From positions 121,779,609-121,843,608 of the forward strand of contig CM075348.1 in assembly GCA_037693485.1 (NCBI GenBank): DNA of 64,000 nt. The letters are read 5' to 3'. The stretch comes from Kitagawia praeruptora. Taxonomy: Eukaryota; Streptophyta; Magnoliopsida; Apiales; Apiaceae. Below the pieces are notes generated by a model, which ran no database searches, was not told the DNA's origin, and saw only the letters and a list, made by a program, of their open reading frames with translations. This document shows, in pieces, positions 23,406 to 35,684 of this stretch; the first letter of the stretch is position 1; every line of letters begins with the position of its first letter. The translations under genes and the position numbers were made by a program.

Positions 23406-25643
23406 TCACTGATTATTAGTTTTAAGGATCCAGACTTGCTTGGATCCTTTGGCTTTCTTAATTCTGTTAGCTTTTGCAGCGGAATTCACATTATCAGAGT
23501 TTAAGCTAACTTTTTCAGAGTTTACATTTGCAGAGTTTACTTTAACCCATTTCAAATTTGGCTTGGGTTCATAGTAATTATAGTAAATAGCATGATAATC
23601 TCTGCAAGTGTAAATAGAATGCCATGTACTTCCACAGTGTGTACATAAAGTCTGTGGTCTAGTCCTCACATAATCATTTTTAACTGCAGTTTTAGAGTGC
23701 AAAGAATTAATGTTCTTATTCTTACTGCAGAAACTAGCAAGATGATTAGTGCTACCACAATTAAAGCATGTTTTTCTAGGAGCTAATGAAGCAAGCATTG
23801 GCTTAATTCCTGATGTTATGCCTACCTTTCCATTTTTGTTTTTCTTAGGCATTCTCTGTTTGTTGACAGATTTTATCTCTTTAAGCTTATGCTTGAGTTG
23901 TTTATCTGTCATTAAACCAATGTTAGCCTCTTTAACAAAAGTCTTAGCATATGATTCTTTAACAGCCTTTTTCTCAGCTTCAGTCTTAGGTCCACCTGTT
24001 CCCATAACATTACCTTCAGATGAACGATGTGGTCTAACTTTTACCAAATTTTCAAATCTAAGTTCATCTCCTTCAGAGTAACCTAGACCTACTGTATCTG
24101 ACTGAAACACTTCTTGAGTGTCTTTACCAGAGTGTGTCCAAGTTTTAATAATGTGTTTAGCATCCTCCAATTCAGATTCTAGGTGCTTATACTTACCTAG
24201 CAACTCCTGTTCAATAAACACTGCATCATCTCTCTCTTTCTGAACTTTATTCATGTTCTCTAGCTGTTCCTCAACAAGTTTATTTCTATCTTTGAGTTGA
24301 GAGCACTCATTTTTTATCCTCTCATTTTCTAAAGTGTGATCCCTATAACTGATATGTAATGCTTTAAGATAAATTCTCAATTTAGTTATATTATCAGTAT
24401 TATAAGCATAGGTAGTTGGGGGTACCTTTAGATCATCATCTTCATTCTGAGTAGTAGCCATGAGTGCATAGTTCACTTCCTCATCTGAATCTGAAGTGTC
24501 TGCCCAATCTCTGCCTTTGGTGTAGAGTGCCTTTTCAGTTTTACCCTTCTTGCACTCAGGAGCATAGTGACCCATCTCCTTACACTTGTAGCATTGAATC
24601 TCAGACTTATCTTTCTTACCAGATTTGAAGTCCTTTCCCTCAGATTTCTTGAAATTCTTCTTGTCAGACTTAGAGTAGTCCTTGGAGAATCTCTTTCCCT
24701 TCTTGAAGTTCTTGAATCCCATCTTCTTGAAGGTCTTTACCATCAATGCAGCCATTTGCATCATCTCTTCATCATCTTCAGAATCAGATGTTCCATCTGT
24801 GTTTGAGTCAACATCAGTGTTTGATGACTCACTTTCTGAGTGTATGACTAAAGCTTTTCCTTTTGCCTTACTTCTTGATGCTTCCTTCTTTGATGGTTTC
24901 TCCTCAACCTTAAGAGCAACAGACTTTGACTTTCTACTTGATCTTTTGTTTCTCTGCTCCAATTCCAATTCATGGGTTTTGAGCAGTCCATAAATTTCAT
25001 CAATCTCTGTTTCACCAAGTTCATAGTTATCTCTTATGGTGGTTGTTTTCACATCCCACTTTTCAGGTAGAGAAAGAAGAAACTTGAGATTTGAGTCTTC
25101 TAAATCATACTCTTTGTTAACCAATGACAAATCATTGAGCAGTTTACAGAATCTGTCAAATGTTTCTGTCATGGTTTCTTCAGACTTTGCCTCAAAATGC
25201 TCATACTCCTGAGTGAGTATGTTTCTTCTATTTTTCTTGATTGCAGGAGTTCCTTGACACCTAACCTCAAGTGCATCCCATATTTCCTTTGTAGTTGTGC
25301 AATTAATCACTTTATTAGACATAACATTGTCTAAAGCACTGTGAAGTAAATGTCTTACTTTTGCATCCTTTGCAATAGATGAAAGATCCTCAGCAGTTAG
25401 ATCTTTCTTTTCTTTTGGAATGACCTTTGATTCCTCACCAGCAGCAGCAGCAGATAACTTTGTAGGTTTGTGAGGACCTTCATATATTCTATCAAGATAT
25501 TCTGGATCTGTAGCCTCCAGAAACATGGTCATCTTTACTTTCCAAATTGCATACTCTAATGGCCTAAGTATAGGAACCCTAATTGTTTCATACCTACTAA
25601 CAGTAGTAGGAGCTTTCTCAGATGGTGGAGGTATCTCTGCCAT
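23406..25643 (-). CDS. gag: E4 Gag, 745 residues, apparently intact
   Basis: Forms the retrotransposon particle and binds RNA. The ATG at 25643 is 49 bp after the PBS. It holds the copia-type Gag region in residues 15-225 (EYAIWKVKMTMFLEA; IWDALEVRCQG; LLSLPEKW), an acidic/Ser stretch at about 265-295, and a Lys-rich stretch. A CCHC zinc knuckle is at about 350-363 (CYKCKEMGHYAPEC). A coiled coil lies at about 440-495, and two more knuckle-like motifs near 625 (CFNCGSTNHLASFC) and 666 (CTHCGSTWHSIYTC). The length and multiple knuckles fit Sirevirus Gag. It ends at TGA 23408-23406; pol follows in another frame. No internal stop is visible, making this the only intact large ORF in the window. 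Confidence 0.9.
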   Translation of the reverse strand: MAEIPPPSEKAPTTVSRYETIRVPILRPLEYAIWKVKMTMFLEATDPEYLDRIYEGPHKPTKLSAAAAGEESKVIPKEKKDLTAEDLSSIAKDAKVRHLLHSALDNVMSNKVINCTTTKEIWDALEVRCQGTPAIKKNRRNILTQEYEHFEAKSEETMTETFDRFCKLLNDLSLVNKEYDLEDSNLKFLLSLPEKWDVKTTTIRDNYELGETEIDEIYGLLKTHELELEQRNKRSSRKSKSVALKVEEKPSKKEASRSKAKGKALVIHSESESSNTDVDSNTDGTSDSEDDEEMMQMAALMVKTFKKMGFKNFKKGKRFSKDYSKSDKKNFKKSEGKDFKSGKKDKSEIQCYKCKEMGHYAPECKKGKTEKALYTKGRDWADTSDSDEEVNYALMATTQNEDDDLKVPPTTYAYNTDNITKLRIYLKALHISYRDHTLENERIKNECSQLKDRNKLVEEQLENMNKVQKERDDAVFIEQELLGKYKHLESELEDAKHIIKTWTHSGKDTQEVFQSDTVGLGYSEGDELRFENLVKVRPHRSSEGNVMGTGGPKTEAEKKAVKESYAKTFVKEANIGLMTDKQLKHKLKEIKSVNKQRMPKKNKNGKVGITSGIKPMLASLAPRKTCFNCGSTNHLASFCSKNKNINSLHSKTAVKNDYVRTRPQTLCTHCGSTWHSIYTCRDYHAIYYNYYEPKPNLKWVKVNSANVNSEKVSLNSDNVNSAAKANRIKKAKGSKQVWILKTNNQ

Positions 25644-25691
25644 TGATTACTATTGTGTTTGGATCTTTAACTGTAATAAAGTAACAGATTG

Positions 25692-25703
25692 TCTCTGATA
25701 CCA
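25692..25703 (-). other. E4 primer-binding site (initiator-Met tRNA)
   Basis: Minus-strand TGGTATCAGAGA adjoining the right LTR, matching initiator-Met tRNA. It fixes the element orientation. Confidence 0.92.
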
Positions 25704-25704
25704 C

Positions 25705-26221
25705 TTGTTAGGTCGAATACACAATAGGTAATCAAATACTGTATGAGTAACTTAACAAGAACACACTGTTTAATACTTAAAAACTGTTTGGAATTAACAA
25801 TTCCTCTCTCAGTGATGTAAAATATCACAGAGAGCTGCTTAGGTTACAATCAATGAATTTCTCAATGTTCGATACCCTTCTAGGGTTAACCTAACTGTAT
25901 TTATAAAACATACAGCTTCGTACAATCAGTAATTGATTCTCCTATAATTAAGCTATACAATTGATATCAATCACGATTGCTCCAAGTCATCCAAGTCAAC
26001 TCAATCTCTTTGACAGCTTTCCAATCTTCAAAGATATTACTTCCAAATTTATCTTGTATCAATCTTCAAACACTGTTGACTCTTCAGACATTACCGCTAC
26101 AGAGTTTAACAATCTCTGTTGCGCTTCCAGTCAGTGTTTAACTAAACTCTGACTGCTTCCAGCTAAACTCTGTTTTGTTACTTTAGCTTCCAAACACTGT
26201 TCTCATCAATCATTTCTAACA
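25705..26221 (-). repeat. E4 5' LTR (right)
   Basis: 517 bp, differing from 11100-11616 at one site that I can see (A for G at about 26039). It carries the same motif-dense U5/U3 sequence. Confidence 0.93.
25898..25905 (-). promoter_or_regulatory. E4 5' LTR TATA box
   Basis: Minus-strand TATAAATA about 316 bp into the LTR, upstream of the PBS and gag. Suitable as the core promoter; no other evidence. Confidence 0.5.
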
Positions 26222-26226
26222 TGGCA
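26222..26226 (+). repeat. TSD of E4, right copy (TGGCA)
   Basis: Second copy of the 5-bp duplication at 11095-11099. E2 sequence resumes after it. Confidence 0.88.
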
Positions 26227-29200
26227 CCAATCAGCCTGAGGCCTGTATGCTGCTGCGATTAGGTGGTAATCTCGAAGGATCATTGGCATATATACATGCA
26301 TCCATTTGCTATTATGGGCCTTTTAAACTTTATGTCTCTCTATATGCATCAATCCGTTTAAACTAAGTAAAGCTTCACATTCTTGCCATGATATTTCTTC
26401 CTTTCTTGTCCATCTCACTTCCATGTTAGTTTCCTCTAAGGATATCTCTTACATCGTAATCGATTTGCATTTCTTGGATCAGGAAAAGGCTTGGTAACTC
26501 CAGAATTCATTACTATAACATCCTGACAACGGTTGGTAGGAACGTACTCCCAACCACCTCATCATTTCCTATAACTTTCCTCACACTAATATTAAAGGTC
26601 TTGTGTTATGCCCCGACATGTTATTCCTACTTTAAATAATTACTTGGCATCACGCTCTGGCTGCACAATTATAACATTTGGTTTTTGATCTCATATTGGT
26701 GCAACGGTTCACAATTGTACCTCCCGTTCACCTTAGAGTAATGACTTTTGAAAGGAATGGTTTCAAAATAACAAGGTCCAATAGATAATTTCAATAAGAA
26801 TTCCACATTGGACGTTCCAAGAATGTTGATGGTTCCAAATACTAGGAGTCTCGATTTTCGGAGATGTAAGGATGAACAAAAAGAATACAACAAGGTTTAT
26901 TCCTTCATGTCCTGATAATTTTGTAATGTGATATCATAGAGAATGTTGCACGAAGGCAATGATTGTTGGATACAAAAGTCATAAAGACGGTCTTTATACA
27001 ATTCTTACATCTGGTGAATACTTTTCCTCTTGAAAAATAGAGGATCTAAAAAGTCCAATTGATAAAGGTCAACCGATCGAAAGAAATTCTACTCTATGAC
27101 GATAAAATGAAGCAGTTTATCATTCAAGTAATTATGGTTTCAAATGAATCTTCATTATATGAATGAAAGAACAGAATATTCAAGTGACATAAAGTCTGAT
27201 ACAAAGATGGGTAGAATTCAAGTTGAGTGGACGACCTCACTAGGTCTCAATCAAGTCATTCGTCAAAACTTTCATCATCATACTTTACCACATGCAAAAT
27301 GCATTGCGGAATTGCTGAATGAATTAAATTGGGAGTTGGACCAGTGAAACAATAACTAGTCCTTTTCAAGAAACACTAGCAACTAGCTAGACAAAATTTG
27401 CTAGTTCGCCTGTTTGAGACATCACCACTAGCTAGGACAATTAGCTAGGTGTTCTTCACAACATTACAATTTTGACTAGTTAGAACAATCAACTAGTCAT
27501 TCATATTGACATATCGACTAGCCAGTTTCAATTGACTAGAATGGAATTTTAATATCGTAGCCACTGAAGAAACTTTAGGCTACTCGGACAACGAATGGAA
27601 ATAAGAAGTTATTAAGTTTGAAAAAAGAAAACTATAAAATCTGAAGAGAATGTTCTAGGTATCGGAACAATCGATAACCTCTCATCAAATATTACTTACA
27701 GTGAAACGGTCCCCCCAAGGGTGCCTCCGTACACATGCTTTATCAGATCCTACAGTAGAATTAAATTCCGAATACCAATATCAAAATGATATCCTTACTA
27801 TGATTTCAATGTACGATGTACAATCTCATCTTGAATAGAAGAAAAGAATTCATGAATGATGTCTGGACATTAGATCATCCATGTCCTCAGTAATTTGTTA
27901 AATATTTATGAGCTCAACTGAAGAGTGCAAGTATGAAAGAAGCAATCAAACATCAATATTCGTTAAATAATATTCGTCGAATAATTAAGGAAGTATTCGT
28001 GGAACATTCCTTGGATAATTGAAAGAAAGTGTAAATAGGCCTGAGCCGAACAAGGTCATCATAAATTTTTGAATAGAATGTTCATGGGACAAATAAAATT
28101 ACTTCGGATAAGTCCTGCTTTAGGGAGAGTATATCACTGGTTGTTATTCCACAAATTTGAAGTAGAAAGCTAGAAGGATTACCTGATATAAACTAATCGA
28201 GGTAACATGGTTAATGAAAAGTTTAAAATGAAGTAGTGCACCAGCCGGTTGTTGCCAAAATAAGTTAATAATCATTCGTGCATCTCATTATCACCATTAT
28301 GAGGGTAACTCCATCTCTTCGTCTTCGTAATACAAGACACCAACTAGTGCGTCTCTCAATCATCATCTTAAAGTCATTTTTCGAGTTAGGGTTTCACAAA
28401 TATATGTGTCATTTCCGTGCTTTATCTTGAAGACCAAGCTTCACATCATTTCGGGGACATCTGCTAAGTCCATAGGGTCCTACTTCATGCCTTTCGACAT
28501 GAATCATAAGTGGCCAGTTCCCCATGGGAACAGATCAAAGAGATCTCTCAGGGATCTCAGTGCAGTCCATAGGTTCAGTGGCGGGTGTGTGCATGTGAAC
28601 ATATACCAAAATATTGAGGTCTACAACACATATATACGTAGTCCCTGATAACATCTCTATCAAAGGATCCCACTCTAGACCCACTGGTCTTTTCTTTTGG
28701 TAGACTCTGAGATCACTGTATCGCTCGTTGCAACCATATTCAACTTCACTTGAGTCCCTTTGTTAATTCTACTTGTTTGTTCTCTAAGTTGAACTACCAT
28801 GCTCTAGCGCCCGAATCATGCACGGAATTATCTATCACGCTCGTCTTATGATAACATTCTCATATAACACATGTAAAATTTGCCATCAAGGGTAATGAAA
28901 TTCACAACGGCATAGTAACCACCTTTCAGGTAAACCCGTTACTTATCGAAAATCGGATCTTATAGCCAAAGTAAAAGACTGTCATTATTCCAAGTACTAA
29001 GTACCCTTAATTATGTAGGGAAGTCTAAACTTCTTGATTCTTAAAATGTTGCCTCCTAAACTGTGGAGGACTATGGGCTACAAAATTTATACCAGCCTAG
29101 TCATCCGATCATATTGGCAATATCGCCTCTATCTCAGCTGCTCTTGAGATTTCGCTCTGCTTCCTATATCATTACCTATGATAGGTCATGTACGACTCTC

Positions 29201-29398
29201 AAACCTCTATTCATCATTCTGAAGGTCTCTAAGGATTCTATCGACCCTAGTATAATACCTCCAGTAAACACTCCAGTCCATTCTACTCACCGGTACCTCT
29301 TCCGGTAGTCCAATAATAAGTTTACTACGATCTCTTATGTCATTCTCCTACTTAGACTTAACTCTCCACACTCTCGTTTCTGAGTACTGTAACTTATC
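26227..29398 (-). other. E2 interior, right part, no readable gene
   Basis: By position this should hold the minus-strand gag and early pol of E2, but the longest frames are about 60-80 codons and show no Gag, protease or RT motif. A cluster of CTAG-containing repeats lies at 27356-27539. Confidence 0.55.
27356..27539. repeat. CTAG-rich degenerate repeat cluster
   Basis: About twelve CTAG tetramers in 184 bp, many as ACTAGC, GCTAG or GACTAGTT separated by A/T-rich spacers. The spacing is irregular. It occurs only once in the window. Confidence 0.6.
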
Positions 29399-29410
29399 TC
29401 TCTGATACCA
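29399..29410 (-). other. E2 primer-binding site (initiator-Met tRNA)
   Basis: Minus-strand TGGTATCAGAGA, four bases from the right LTR. Confidence 0.88.
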
Positions 29411-29414
29411 TTTA

Positions 29415-32400
29415 TGTGACGCCCCCAAATCCGAGGTCAGAGATTCAGGTCGTCACATCACCATCCAACCATATCATACCTGTATTAACTTTACAACTCA
29501 ACAATACATCCATCCAGACCTCAATCTTACGCACATACAAGTTAGAGCCTCAGAAACGATAACCAAAAGTAACACTAAATATTACAATTCATCTGTACAA
29601 TCCAGAATCTTACGCACTTCCACTTATACAACTACACTTGAAGACGAGTCTTACTATTACAGTTGAAAACCTATCAGACTTACTCTGTAGTATTTATCCG
29701 GAACTAAATCATCTCGGGGTAAATCTTCTACTCCTCTTCTGCTGGTGCGGAGTTAACTGACCAAATTCTTCTCTTTCTGAAAAGTTTTTATAAAGCAAGA
29801 ATGAGCTACATAATGCTCAGCAAGTTTGCCATTTTGAAAAATAATAATGTGGTTTATTTCGAAAACGTTCCCAACTGTATGGGTATATATCTCAGATTTC
29901 AAAACATAATTCGACAATATATATGTCCGAGTTTGAATAAAACATTTATACTCGCTAAGGAGCTTTAAGAATAACATAGGAATCCTTTGTAAGGTTCCCA
30001 TTTCAATATATCTCAGGTTTGAAAATATATACATATTAGTATATCATTTTCGACAAAACACTCTACGGTTAACATACTGTACAGGGAATACATTATTGCA
30101 AAACCTCTTTCCTTCCATTAGCTTAGAAGGTTTCTCATTCAAAAACATTTCATTCTTTGAAATAATTGCAAGAGTGCACTAACACGTGCCAATCTTTATA
30201 GGAAATCTTGCAGTTCTAGATACTGCACGATGTCAATATTTTTCTTATCAAAAACTACACTATCGGTAACTTGGCACTTAGGCCCAAGAAGCAGTGTTTG
30301 AGTATTTTTCCAAAGTGGAGGATGGGACTGGAAGAAAACATAAAAACCTGACAAGGATTGACGATGATCAGTCGCCACAACCAAGTCCAACAATCCGCGG
30401 GTCTTCTCTACTAGTAGAAGGATAGAAACTACATCCGTAACTACCCTTGGGTGAAAACTACATCCGTAATCACCCTCGATGAAAACTACATCCGTAATCA
30501 TCCTTCGGCAACACCTGGGCCGGAATAATAATTGATGGACCGCCTGGCTCACGGCCGCTTACACATCCCGGGAATCGTTCGTCAACGATTCCCACACCTG
30601 CCAGAGTCCCCTTTTTCTTTTCTTCTCAAAAATCATTTTGATAGAAGATTCGAGTAGTTGAAGTTCGACCTCAGTCGACCAATAATTCTTGAAAAACGTA
30701 CAAGAAGCAAAACCTGACCGGGGGTTTTCGAAAATGTTTTGGGTTCGAAAGAGTTCGAGTTTAAAAACGCTAAAGGTATCTTGGATTAGTTTTGTCTTTA
30801 AAATAATGAACGATAATTAATAAATAATATTTTGAGATTTAATATAAACAATTAATAAAATAATTATTTAATTAAAATAAGCTTTTAATCCAAGATAGAT
30901 ATTTTTGAGTATTTTTAACAACATAAAAATAATAATTACTTAGGTATACGATACTTCCCGATTGACTCTTCGGGTTTTCGCAATTTAATCACGATACAAC
31001 AATATACCGCTCCCCGGTCAATAGTATATTTGGACCGCTACGACCTCTATTGCTAGAGTCGTTGTCCGAAGAAAATACTTTCATTCTAAGTTCAAGGGTG
31101 TACAAACACATATGCATATATCTCAAACTTCAACATAATCTCGTAAAGCATAAGCATATAATACGTTTGGAAGCTATAAACACAATAGTGAAAATCCTTA
31201 TATATAAGTTTTGAAAAGTAAACTTGCATAGGTAAAATCAAGAATATAATCTTTTGAAATTAAATACTTAGGGTTGGAAAACTTGCCTTGGTGAGGTTGG
31301 GGTGGTCGGCTCGCGAAGTGGAATGGAAATCTATACATAATCAATATTTGTACGTTAGTACCTTAACAACGCTACTTAATCATAAGGTTTTAAAAATCGT
31401 AAGACAAACTTAACGACTCCACTTGTGACCACTAACCCTCTCATATGACCATGTCGTCACATTATCACTTCCGTTACCCATTCGACTCAAATCTATTCCT
31501 CAAACTCGAAACTCAAGTGAACATTCTTAAAACTACTTTAAACTAATCTCCTAAGTGGTTTTTCACTTGCGCGGATTTTACTTCAACATTTTTATAAAAT
31601 TGAAAAATACATATTTTAATCCAATTCTTTTTGGATAGCCTTCCCCACTGCATTTACTAGCTTCTCTAATTTTTCCATGATCCTACATAAATTTATAGGG
31701 GTTCAAACAAGGTTTACAAGGGGACCACTTAGTGCAGTCCGGAATCCAGAAACACATTTCACTTCTCAGGCCATAACTCAAAATCTATACTTCACCTAGT
31801 CATGAACCTTATATTTATGGAAACTACATTCAAATACCTTTCCAACAATATACATTAGGACTTCAGGGGACAAGATTTGGGGGTTCAAAACCCTCCTACA
31901 AGACAGTACAAATTCCTGGGAAAAACTCAGCATGCTTATATCACTAAACCAACCAAGAATCTTACATCCACATCACAACCAACATCTAAATCACCAAGAT
32001 CATACTTTATAACATACATGGAGATACATACACTAACCAAAAGCCTAAAAATCACAACCACAACACTTAAACTCAAGGTCTACATCATCCATAACTTATA
32101 TGTCCAAGATTCACACTAATAACCATGGATCTAACATTAAACATCACAATTACTACATGGCCAAGAGGGGTTAGGATTTTTATACCTTCTTGATGTTCTT
32201 ACAATCTCAAACAAGCTTGGTTAACCTTGGGGAAGCCTTACTCTATGCTCACCATCTTCAATCTCACCAAAGAAATCAAGAACATGGAAGTGAGTTTCCT
32301 GATTGGAAAAACACGCCCCAAAGATCAGCCAAAACGAAGCCCTTTCACTCGTTTCCTGGTCGAGGCTCCTGAATGAAAGTTGTATAGCGTCTTCACAGCT

Positions 32401-33149
32401 TTCTAACCATATAAAGAACAAAAAATTTCATTGAGTAATGAAGTCTCTAGGCCCGTTTTAGTGAGCTGCTATCTTGGTTGGCAGAATGGAGTGTTCGTGG
32501 TGTTTTGTTTTGTTTTGTGTAATAATACATGTATAATAGCTTTTTAACTTGGATGCATCTTCTCCTTTAGTGTTGTCAACCTCTCATTGGTTCCCTTGGA
32601 TTTCCCTTATCCATTCCATTTGCAACCAAGTCCCTAGCTTTTGTTTCTTGCACTTTAGTCCCTTTATTTGTTTTTCGTTTACACCGCTTTGATTTCTTTG
32701 TCGTTTCTTGAATAAAATTAATACGTTACAACTCATACGTTGCAATTTATTACTCCACCATGGTATAATCCTTAATCCATGATCCGTTCGCTTAATCGCT
32801 TAATCTTGTTTTAATATCTCAGCGGTTTCTAGAACGTCCATTTCACTGTCTCAGAGGTTTTCGTTCTAAATTCTCAAATAAATTATAATAAAATTCCAAA
32901 ACATTAACTCCTCAATTCCTCAAATTAAATATCTCATTTATTGAATATAATAATATATAATTCACTGCCCGGTCAAATATTACACCAGAATACAAATGGG
33001 AATCACTAATATGACTTTGAAATATCCATACCATGTCTTGTACATAGGGTGGCATGAAAAATTTTCTTAATCCTCAAAATCATTATTCATTGATGCACTT
33101 CATCATAATAGGAAAAGTTTTAATTCTACCGAAATTTTGGGTTCTTACA
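29415..33149 (-). repeat. E2 right LTR (5' LTR of the element), 3735 bp
   Basis: Homologous to 4923-8702 end to end. It is shorter by a 46-bp deletion at about 33003 flanked by AAT. The 28-bp triple repeat is at 30425-30508. Confidence 0.93.
30425..30508. repeat. 28-bp tandem repeat x3, second LTR copy
   Basis: Same three-unit array as 5933-6016, with units starting at 30425, 30453 and 30481. Confidence 0.85.
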
Positions 33150-33340
33150 ACACAAGAACACAAACAACTTAGTTTTTCATTGCTATATCTTTCGTTCTCT
33201 CGAGCTCTTAATATATTATATACGTGCTATATCTTAAAGAGTTCATAGTTTGAGTTGTATTCATCTGTTGATTGTATTGTTTGAATTGTAAGGTTTAGTT
33301 GTTGGACAAGTTGGCTTGGGAACTAGGGTTTGGTGATCGT
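33150..33340 (+). repeat. E1-family inner LTR fragment between E2 and E3
   Basis: Begins with the right ACACA duplication of E2, continues the LTR segment cut at 4922 (CACAAGAACACAAACAACTTAG), and ends with the left ATCGT duplication of E3 (33336-33340). It matches 50530-50720. Confidence 0.9.
33336..33340 (+). repeat. TSD of E3, left copy (ATCGT)
   Basis: Repeated at 48849-48853 after the right LTR. Confidence 0.92.
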
Positions 33341-35684
33341 TGTAACAGCCCCAAATCCGGGGTCTGGGATTTAGAGTAGTCACGATCCATTTACTCCTTG
33401 TCTTACCTGTATTACTCACACTGCACATATTTCAATGGCTTATGACCCCACAATATATATATCTCTCTCACGCACACACAGGTTAGAGTCTCAGAAACGA
33501 TACTATACAACAACTGCGGAATAAACAACTTTTATTACAATACCCAATTGTCTTACAAAATCTGTTATTGAAACAATATATAGGAAATGTTACAATTCCA
33601 ACTCTAACTTCTGATGATTACAATCTTCTCCTACCATTCATATCTATACATAATTTAAATGCAGCCAGCTGCAGCCTGATCCGACTGGTTCGTACTACTC
33701 TTCGGGATCACTGGTACCCATGACATCCTGCTTCACTGCTCTATAATATATATAAAACAATAGCAAGAGTGAGCAAATAGCTCAGCAAGGTAATGAAAAC
33801 ATGGCATAACTCTGCCTATGACTTAACCCAGAATAAGGCGGGTATAAGACAATAATTGTCAAAATATCTCTTTACCGAAAGTATTTCCTTATCAGAATAT
33901 ATTCCAAAAATAGTACTATTGTAGTACTCCAAATATCATTTCATAATATCTCTGCAAACTTTTATTATACTTTTGAACCAAGTTCTAGTATATTATAAAA
34001 GGATGAGGTTTCAAAGTAAACCAATATAATCTTTCTGTAGGAAAGAAATATCTGCTATATAAGTATAAGCAGAGTATCAACATATAAATTAAAAGATGAA
34101 CTTATAAGGTGATTCAATATAAACAACCCCCTTACCATAACCCCGGTTATGTAAGGTAACCACAGAGTCATATAAAAGATGACGTTACAAGGTAACTCAA
34201 AATATATCTTTCTTAGAAATATCTGCTATGCCAGAATAAGCAAGATATCATCAATTTTCATAATAGAGGAACTTGCAGGAAGAATATTGCAATTACAGTT
34301 CAAACACTTTTCAACCCTGCCAACAATGATAATGTTGCAGATAATTTCCCAATTTGGAAGATGAACTAATAAGGGAGCTTGCCGCGCCAGGAGCCACAAC
34401 ATTTATGATGATCAGTCGCATGTCATGCTCCCCATCATTTGTTCTCTACATGTAGAAGGAAGCACCGACGGATCGCCCGCCCTCTGGAACCCCCCGGCCA
34501 ACGGTTGGGCCATTGCTGGACCGGCGCCACTCGGCCACTTACGCGTCTCCTAGTTCAATAACATCCATGACTCCGAAACATAAAGTTCGTCCCCCTTTCC
34601 CCAAGTATAATAATTGTTGATAAGACTCCACAAAGTAGTCGTACCTAGTTGGAAAGAAAGATTCACCAATATTTCCCAAGCTGATGCTTGTTAATGGATA
34701 TAAACTTGTTCCATTAATCTTACCCCTCGAGTATTGAGGAGGTAACCAAAAAGACTCATATTCATATTTGAAAAGAATCAAGATGTGAGTGACCAGATAG
34801 TTTAGCAAGTATAGGACCGGGCAGTCCAATAAATAACATCTCTCAAGTGAGGTCCCCTTATATATTTTTGGAAGTTGAGCGAGTATTTAAATCTTCTTTA
34901 AGATAGATTTAAATGAAAATAAAGTTTGGGAACCTCCCCTCGATAAAAATAGTCATAAAATACTCGGAAATATTTTACACCATATCTGAAGGTGAAAGAT
35001 AATCTTTGAATAATATGAATTATTATAAAAAGACTTCAAAATAATTTAATTAAATATTCCAAGAATATTTATTAAGTCAATAATAATTACGGAATATTAT
35101 TAAATCATAATATTGCTCGTAAGTAATCTTCGAATGATGATGAAGTAACAAAAAGAATCGCTTTGATGAATAGCAACCAAGTTGCGAGGGAAAAGAGTAA
35201 TATCAACAGATTTATGACCGGGCAGTCAAATAAAATAAATAACAGCTCTCGAGTACAGCTCCCTTATATTTAAAAGTTCTGAGCGAGTGTTTAAGTCTTC
35301 CTATAAGATAGACCTTAAATGGAAAATAGAGTTTTGAGAACCTTTCCTCGATAAAATAAACATAATAAGACTCAGAAATATTTTACATGATATTTGAAGA
35401 TCAGAATAATATTTGAATAAGATAAATCATTTTTAAAATTAGTTGAAATAATTAAATAAATATTCAAAGAATATTTATTAATTCATAGATAATTAAATAA
35501 TATTCTTAGTATAAAATATTGCTCATAAATAACTCTCGAATGAATATATAAAATATTCACCAAATAAACAATTCCTCGAGTAAATATTCAAAATAATATT
35601 TGAATCAATCCTCAAATGAATATCTAAAGTAATATTCAAATAAAGAAATCCTCGCATGAATATAAAATAAATAAATAAATTCTT

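Larger units (their letters stand above)
11100..26221 (-). mobile_element. E4: Sirevirus (Ty1/copia) with env-like ORF, chimeric
   Basis: Read on the minus strand: 5' LTR (26221-25705), PBS, gag, PR-IN-RT, then a break, RNase H, env-like ORF, PPT, 3' LTR (11616-11100). The terminal LTRs are 517 bp and I see one difference between them, so this is the youngest insertion here. A long gag and an extra ORF after pol fit Sirevirus. Pol is interrupted by 16199-20605, a partial sibling copy with its own LTR. Pol also has a stop at 22247-22249, a 1-bp frameshift near 21235, and a small deletion near 20826. It cannot make a full polyprotein. Confidence 0.92.
4923..33149 (-). mobile_element. E2: Tekay/Del-like chromovirus relative, decayed interior
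   Basis: LTRs at 4923-8702 and 29415-33149 have TG...CA ends and TSD ACACA. On the minus strand the PBS (TGGTATCAGAGA, 29410-29399) adjoins the right LTR and a polypurine tract (8721-8703) adjoins the left LTR, so the element reads right to left. The only recognisable coding remnant is the integrase C-terminus and chromodomain-like tail at 8760-9116. The interior, without E4, is about 5.6 kb and has no long frame, while the LTRs differ by only about 1%. It is probably a non-autonomous derivative mobilised in trans. Confidence 0.88.

Noticed and set aside
34539..34829. 96-codon ORF in both E3 LTRs (also 44617-44907)
   Set aside because: Repeated only because the LTR is repeated; no domain, signal peptide or coding bias that I can see.
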